Source: JBBQNY01 sp038330365 (GTDB lineage Bacteria; Pseudomonadota; Gammaproteobacteria; Xanthomonadales; Ahniellaceae). From it: 25,296 bases of DNA. Shown here one piece after another: positions 22,472 to 25,296 of this stretch. The stretch covers positions 1-25,296 of the forward strand of contig JBBQNY010000029.1 of NCBI GenBank assembly GCA_038330365.1. The letters run 5' to 3'. The notes beneath the pieces are model-generated. The model saw only the letters and a list, made by a program, of their open reading frames with translations. It made no database searches and was not told where the DNA came from. The position numbers and the translations under genes are program-made. The stretch's first letter is position 1, and each line of letters starts with the position of its first letter.

Positions 22472-24235
22472 CTACATCGCCCCGCGCACCACGATTCCTT
22501 TGCCAAGCTGTTTGCCCGCATACATCGCCGCGTCGGCCGCCTTGAGCAGGGCAGGGATCCGGTTGCCATCCAGCGGCACCAGCACGTAACCAATCGTCAC
22601 ACCGACATGGCAATCCTGCTCGCCGTGCTTGAAAGGCGCTTGAAACACCGCAAGCAATTTGTTGCCGAGGTCGGCGGCTCTTGCCTCGCTGGTCACCTCA
22701 CTGGCCACGATCACGAATTCGTCGCCGCCAACGCGCGCGACGATATCCTGCGTTCGCACCGCAGCGGTCAGTCGGCCGCCGATGGCGACAAGCAACTCGT
22801 CGCCGATGTCATGCCCATACTGGTCGTTGACCGGCTTGAAGCCGTCGAGGTCCAACATGTAGATCACCAGCAGCCGTTCAGGGGCCGCGTGCGGAATCAA
22901 CGCGGCGAGTGCTTCATTCAACCCACGTCGATTCTTGAGCGCGGTCAGCGAATCGGTGTTGGCCAGCGACTTCATCATGTCGCGCTCATGTCTTGCGTGT
23001 TGCGCCACGCGGTGCTCGGCGGCAGTGCGCAGGGTAACGATGCGCATGAACAGCAACATGTCGAACGTGGCGCCGAACTGCAGCGCATGCAGGGTCCAGA
23101 AACTGGCGCCAATGTGGCCGTTGATGGTCAGGGATAGGATGACCCCGGTCAGAAAATAGCCGGCCCATGCCACGATGAAATAGGTGCCGACGTTGTCGCC
23201 GCGCCGCACGCGGGCGATGGCCCCCTGCATGCCGATCAACGCGGGCATCAGCCCGAACACGGCGGAGACCACGCCCAGCCATCGGTTGTTCATCAAGTCC
23301 AGTGCGAACAGAAGCGCGAACAACACCATGGCGGCGGCAAGCACTTTCAGGGCCAGGCGTGCACGCGGATGCAGATCGTCCGCCAGCACCGCCTCCACGA
23401 ACAGGGCCAGCGTGGCGGAGACCATCAGCAATGAAACCCCCGCCATGTGCACTTCAATCCACGGCCGGTCGGTCCACAGGTAGATGGCGCCCAGACCAAA
23501 CAGATGCATGTTGAACAACAAGTGGGAAGCGATTACGGCTGCGTACTTTCCATACACCGCGTCTTTCAGACTGATCCACTGCTGCAGGCTGAAGACCAGC
23601 AGGCACAAGCCGATGGCGATCAGGATGCCCTGCAGCAGGAACTCGTGATTGGCGCGCGCGTGGAACGCGGCCGGTTTCAGAAACTTCACCGGCACAATCA
23701 CCGAGCTGCGGGTATCGACGCGAAAGAGAATGTCCACGTTCTGACCGGGCTCCAGATCCAGCGTCACCGCCGGCGTGCGCGAACCCAGCGGACGATCCCG
23801 AAACGGCTGCAGGCTGCCCATCGTTGCGACCTGTTCGGCGCGGCCTTCACGCGCGATGAATACTTCGGTGCGGTTGAGCAGCGCGTAGTCAATTTCCATG
23901 ACCCAGCGGCCGTTCGAATTGGCCGGGACCGCTACCGGCACGTGAAACCACAACGCATCATTGCGGAACCCCATTCCAGCGTGTGGCGAAGTCGGAGGCT
24001 TGAACTCTTCGAGGCGTCGAAGCGCGTCGGCTGCATCGATCACCCGATCGGGGTCAGGCAACACCTGCACATGCGGCCACGCATCGTGAATGGGTGTTGC
24101 ATCGTCAAGCGTGAGCGGTGCCGCCGCGGCCGGAACTGCGCCAAGCGCCCACAACACAGCGCACAGCCCCATGCGCCGCGCCCTGATGTGCAGCATCAAT
24201 GGCAGAGCAGGGGAGGCGTGGCGCGTCGGCGTCAT
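22472..24235 (-). CDS. 7TMR-DISM diguanylate cyclase (GGDEF)
   Basis: A 587-residue inner-membrane enzyme making cyclic di-GMP from two GTP. The N terminus has a signal-like segment (AVLWALGAVPAAAA), a periplasmic 7TMR-DISM extracellular domain (about 45-200; FRNDALWFHVPV is characteristic, binding carbohydrate-like ligands in relatives), seven hydrophobic helices (about 210-410) and a coiled linker (RTAAEHRVAQHARHERDMMKSLANTDSLT region). The GGDEF domain follows: MLDLDGFKPVNDQYGH, then an intact active site GGDEF at 503-507, and a product-inhibition site RTQD at 494-497, five residues before it. All catalytic residues are present, so it should be active and feedback-inhibited. There is no EAL domain. 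An AGGGGA-like ribosome site lies about 11 nt before the ATG; a start 13 codons later is possible. Convergent with the ATP-grasp-like gene. The sensed ligand is unknown. Confidence 0.94.
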   Translation of the reverse strand: MTPTRHASPALPLMLHIRARRMGLCAVLWALGAVPAAAAPLTLDDATPIHDAWPHVQVLPDPDRVIDAADALRRLEEFKPPTSPHAGMGFRNDALWFHVPVAVPANSNGRWVMEIDYALLNRTEVFIAREGRAEQVATMGSLQPFRDRPLGSRTPAVTLDLEPGQNVDILFRVDTRSSVIVPVKFLKPAAFHARANHEFLLQGILIAIGLCLLVFSLQQWISLKDAVYGKYAAVIASHLLFNMHLFGLGAIYLWTDRPWIEVHMAGVSLLMVSATLALFVEAVLADDLHPRARLALKVLAAAMVLFALLFALDLMNNRWLGVVSAVFGLMPALIGMQGAIARVRRGDNVGTYFIVAWAGYFLTGVILSLTINGHIGASFWTLHALQFGATFDMLLFMRIVTLRTAAEHRVAQHARHERDMMKSLANTDSLTALKNRRGLNEALAALIPHAAPERLLVIYMLDLDGFKPVNDQYGHDIGDELLVAIGGRLTAAVRTQDIVARVGGDEFVIVASEVTSEARAADLGNKLLAVFQAPFKHGEQDCHVGVTIGYVLVPLDGNRIPALLKAADAAMYAGKQLGKGIVVRGAM

Positions 24236-24346
24236 GTCAAGTGCAATCCCCTGTTGTTGCGGCTAGATCTCGAGCCGCAGTTGGTACCGGTCGCCATTGC
24301 GCAAACCGCCGGTCGCTGGCGCGCTTCCGCCTTGAACGTGCACTCA

Positions 24347-24366
24347 CAAGGTCTTGCAAGGTCTTG
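24347..24366. repeat. two tandem copies of a 10-bp unit
   Basis: CAAGGTCTTG occurs twice in a row (24347-24356, 24357-24366). Each unit is close to palindromic (CAAG...CTTG). It is part of the 289-nt spacer 24236-24524 that holds no gene on either strand; the spacer is occupied by this repeat, an inverted repeat at 24365-24402 and another tandem repeat at 24466-24495. Confidence 0.7.
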
Positions 24367-24402
24367 GACACCCATTTCAGTGTCAACCCGTGTGGGTGTC
24401 CA
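24365..24402. repeat. 10-bp inverted repeat (hairpin) in the spacer upstream of the diguanylate cyclase gene
   Basis: TGGACACCCA (24365-24374) and TGGGTGTCCA (24393-24402) pair perfectly around an 18-nt loop that contains a further GTGT/CCCG-rich stretch. There is no T-run. It lies between the start of the diguanylate cyclase gene and the stop of the response regulator gene, both on the minus strand, so it could be a terminator for the latter or the end of a decayed mobile element. Confidence 0.6.
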
Positions 24403-24465
24403 GGATCGAGTTTGTGCGATGAACATATCCCACGCGGCTTGAACCAGACACCACGAAGTCACTCT

Positions 24466-24495
24466 GACCCCGTTCCGGTAGACCCCGTTCCGGTA
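24466..24495. repeat. two tandem copies of a 15-bp unit
   Basis: GACCCCGTTCCGGTA occurs twice in a row (24466-24480, 24481-24495), preceded by CACTCT. On the other strand this reads as GGGGTCAGAGTG, a form I recall from intergenic repeats next to REP-associated (Y1) transposases in related genomes; that link is from memory and no transposase is present here. It ends 30 nt before the response regulator stop. Confidence 0.75.
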
Positions 24496-24524
24496 ACGCC
24501 CGCGTGAGATTGAACAGAGGCTCC

Positions 24525-25296
24525 CTAGATGCTGCCGTACCGGGCGCGGTCGATGCCGTGCTTGAGGTCGCGCGCACGCTGCGCACGAGTCATGACTTCG
24601 GACACGAGATGCCGTGGCAGGATCGGCTTGATCAGGAATGCGTCGCCTCCGATCGCGATGGCGTCGAGTTGCGCATCCCGGTCTTCCTCGCCCGAAAGGA
24701 AGATGATCGGAATGAAATCGCGGCCGCGTTGCTCACGGATGCGCGCGGTGAGTTCGATGCCGCTCATGGTCGGCATGTGCAAGTCCACCAGAACCACGTC
24801 CGGCTTGAACGACTCGATCCCGACCAGCGCCTGTTCGGGATCGGTGCAGATCTGGGTCAGCAAGCCGCGGTGCTTCAGGACGCTCTCGCAGAAAGTCGCC
24901 TGGCCCCGATCATCGTCAACGATGAACACTCGGAAATGGTGACCGCTGTCCGCTTCGAGGCGTAGCTTCAGTTCTGCCGCAAGCTCCTGCGCCGGCAAAC
25001 CCGCACGGACCACGAAGTGGGCGCCGGCCCGCAATGCGCCGAGTCGCTGAGGCATGTTCTCGCGCGGCACGATGGCCATGCACAGCGCGCGTTCGCCGCT
25101 GTTCGACTGGTGCTGGGCCAACTCGTGCATGACCTGGTGTACGGACCCGAGCGCGGAAGGCTCGACCAGCAGGCAGAGTTTCGTAAAGCGCGCAGCAAGT
25201 TCAGTGGCGGCCTTGGGATCCTCGATCGCGAGCACCTCATAGTTCGCGAGCGAGGGTTCGCGCGACAACGTCCGTGCGAGTTGATCGTCGTGCCCG
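24525..25296 (-). CDS. response regulator with two receiver domains (5' end outside the window)
   Basis: The frame is open to the window edge, so the start lies beyond 25296 and at least 256 residues of the C-terminal part are seen. The first visible part (about 25290-24960) resembles a receiver-like fold without an obvious phosphoacceptor motif (LAIEDPKAATELAARF ... VPRENMPQRLGALRAGAHFVV). It may be a degenerate receiver. The second is a full receiver: FRVFIVDDDRG opens it, the phosphoacceptor Asp in VVLVDLHMP is encoded at 24783-24785, and LSGEED and FLIKPI supply the conserved Thr/Ser and Lys positions. It ends soon after with a basic helix (TRAQRARDLKHGIDRARYGSI, shown as region) and has no output domain after it. 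Related proteins often combine several receivers with GGDEF domains. The neighbouring GGDEF gene is on the same strand but separated by a repeat-rich spacer. Function in signalling is sure; partner is unknown. Confidence 0.88.
   Translation of the reverse strand, partial: GHDDQLARTLSREPSLANYEVLAIEDPKAATELAARFTKLCLLVEPSALGSVHQVMHELAQHQSNSGERALCMAIVPRENMPQRLGALRAGAHFVVRAGLPAQELAAELKLRLEADSGHHFRVFIVDDDRGQATFCESVLKHRGLLTQICTDPEQALVGIESFKPDVVLVDLHMPTMSGIELTARIREQRGRDFIPIIFLSGEEDRDAQLDAIAIGGDAFLIKPILPRHLVSEVMTRAQRARDLKHGIDRARYGSI

Overview
The window comes from a GC-rich proteobacterial chromosome. It is most likely a gammaproteobacterium of the Xanthomonadales/Lysobacterales group: it carries a CopL-CopA-CopB copper operon of the Xanthomonas type, a DUF1249 (YqiB-like) gene, and a secreted nuclease ending in a short Phe-Ser-Asp-Gly-Phe-Glu type tail that I associate from memory with that group. 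There are no insertion sequences, phage genes or CRISPR arrays. The theme is metal, above all copper, homeostasis.

Layout, left to right. (1) 77-275: tRNA-Cys(GCA) and tRNA-Leu(TAA), followed after only 21 nt by a secreted endonuclease I-type DNase with a lamin-tail-like domain and two Ig-like repeats. (2) 2484-3955: a DUF1249 protein and a CzcD-type cation diffusion facilitator. (3) 10345-4154, minus strand: a czc operon with a small His-rich CzcI-like protein, the outer membrane factor CzcC, the lipoprotein adaptor CzcB and the RND pump CzcA. (4) 10565-15634, plus strand, divergent from czc: CopL, multicopper oxidase CopA, outer membrane CopB with Met/His repeats, a membrane-anchored cytochrome c with a His-rich tail, and a secreted NTF2-like protein. 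(5) 15704-15935: a DUF326 Cys-rich copper-binding protein broken by an apparent one-base frameshift. (6) 16057-18869: a MerR-type promoter/operator, a MerR metal sensor and a P1B copper ATPase with N-terminal YHS and heavy-metal-binding domains. (7) 18927-22315: a membrane DUF305 protein, two paralogous PepSY membrane proteins and an uncharacterised ATP-grasp-like protein; the last three overlap by 4 nt each. (8) Minus strand: a 7TMR-DISM/GGDEF diguanylate cyclase, a repeat-rich spacer, and the C-terminal part of a double-receiver response regulator cut by the window end.

How the genes fit together (inference from families): the P1B ATPase moves Cu(I) from cytoplasm to periplasm, CopA oxidises it, and CopB, the cytochrome, DUF326 and DUF305 proteins bind or pass on copper or electrons. 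CzcCBA exports divalent Zn/Co/Cd across both membranes, and the CDF protein moves the same ions out of the cytoplasm. The most novel element is the coupled PepSY-PepSY-ATP-grasp set. Its ligase-like protein has its ATP-grasp motifs in permuted order, as in eukaryotic glutathione synthetase and glutathionylspermidine synthetase, so it may make a peptide- or thiol-type metabolite linked to metal handling.
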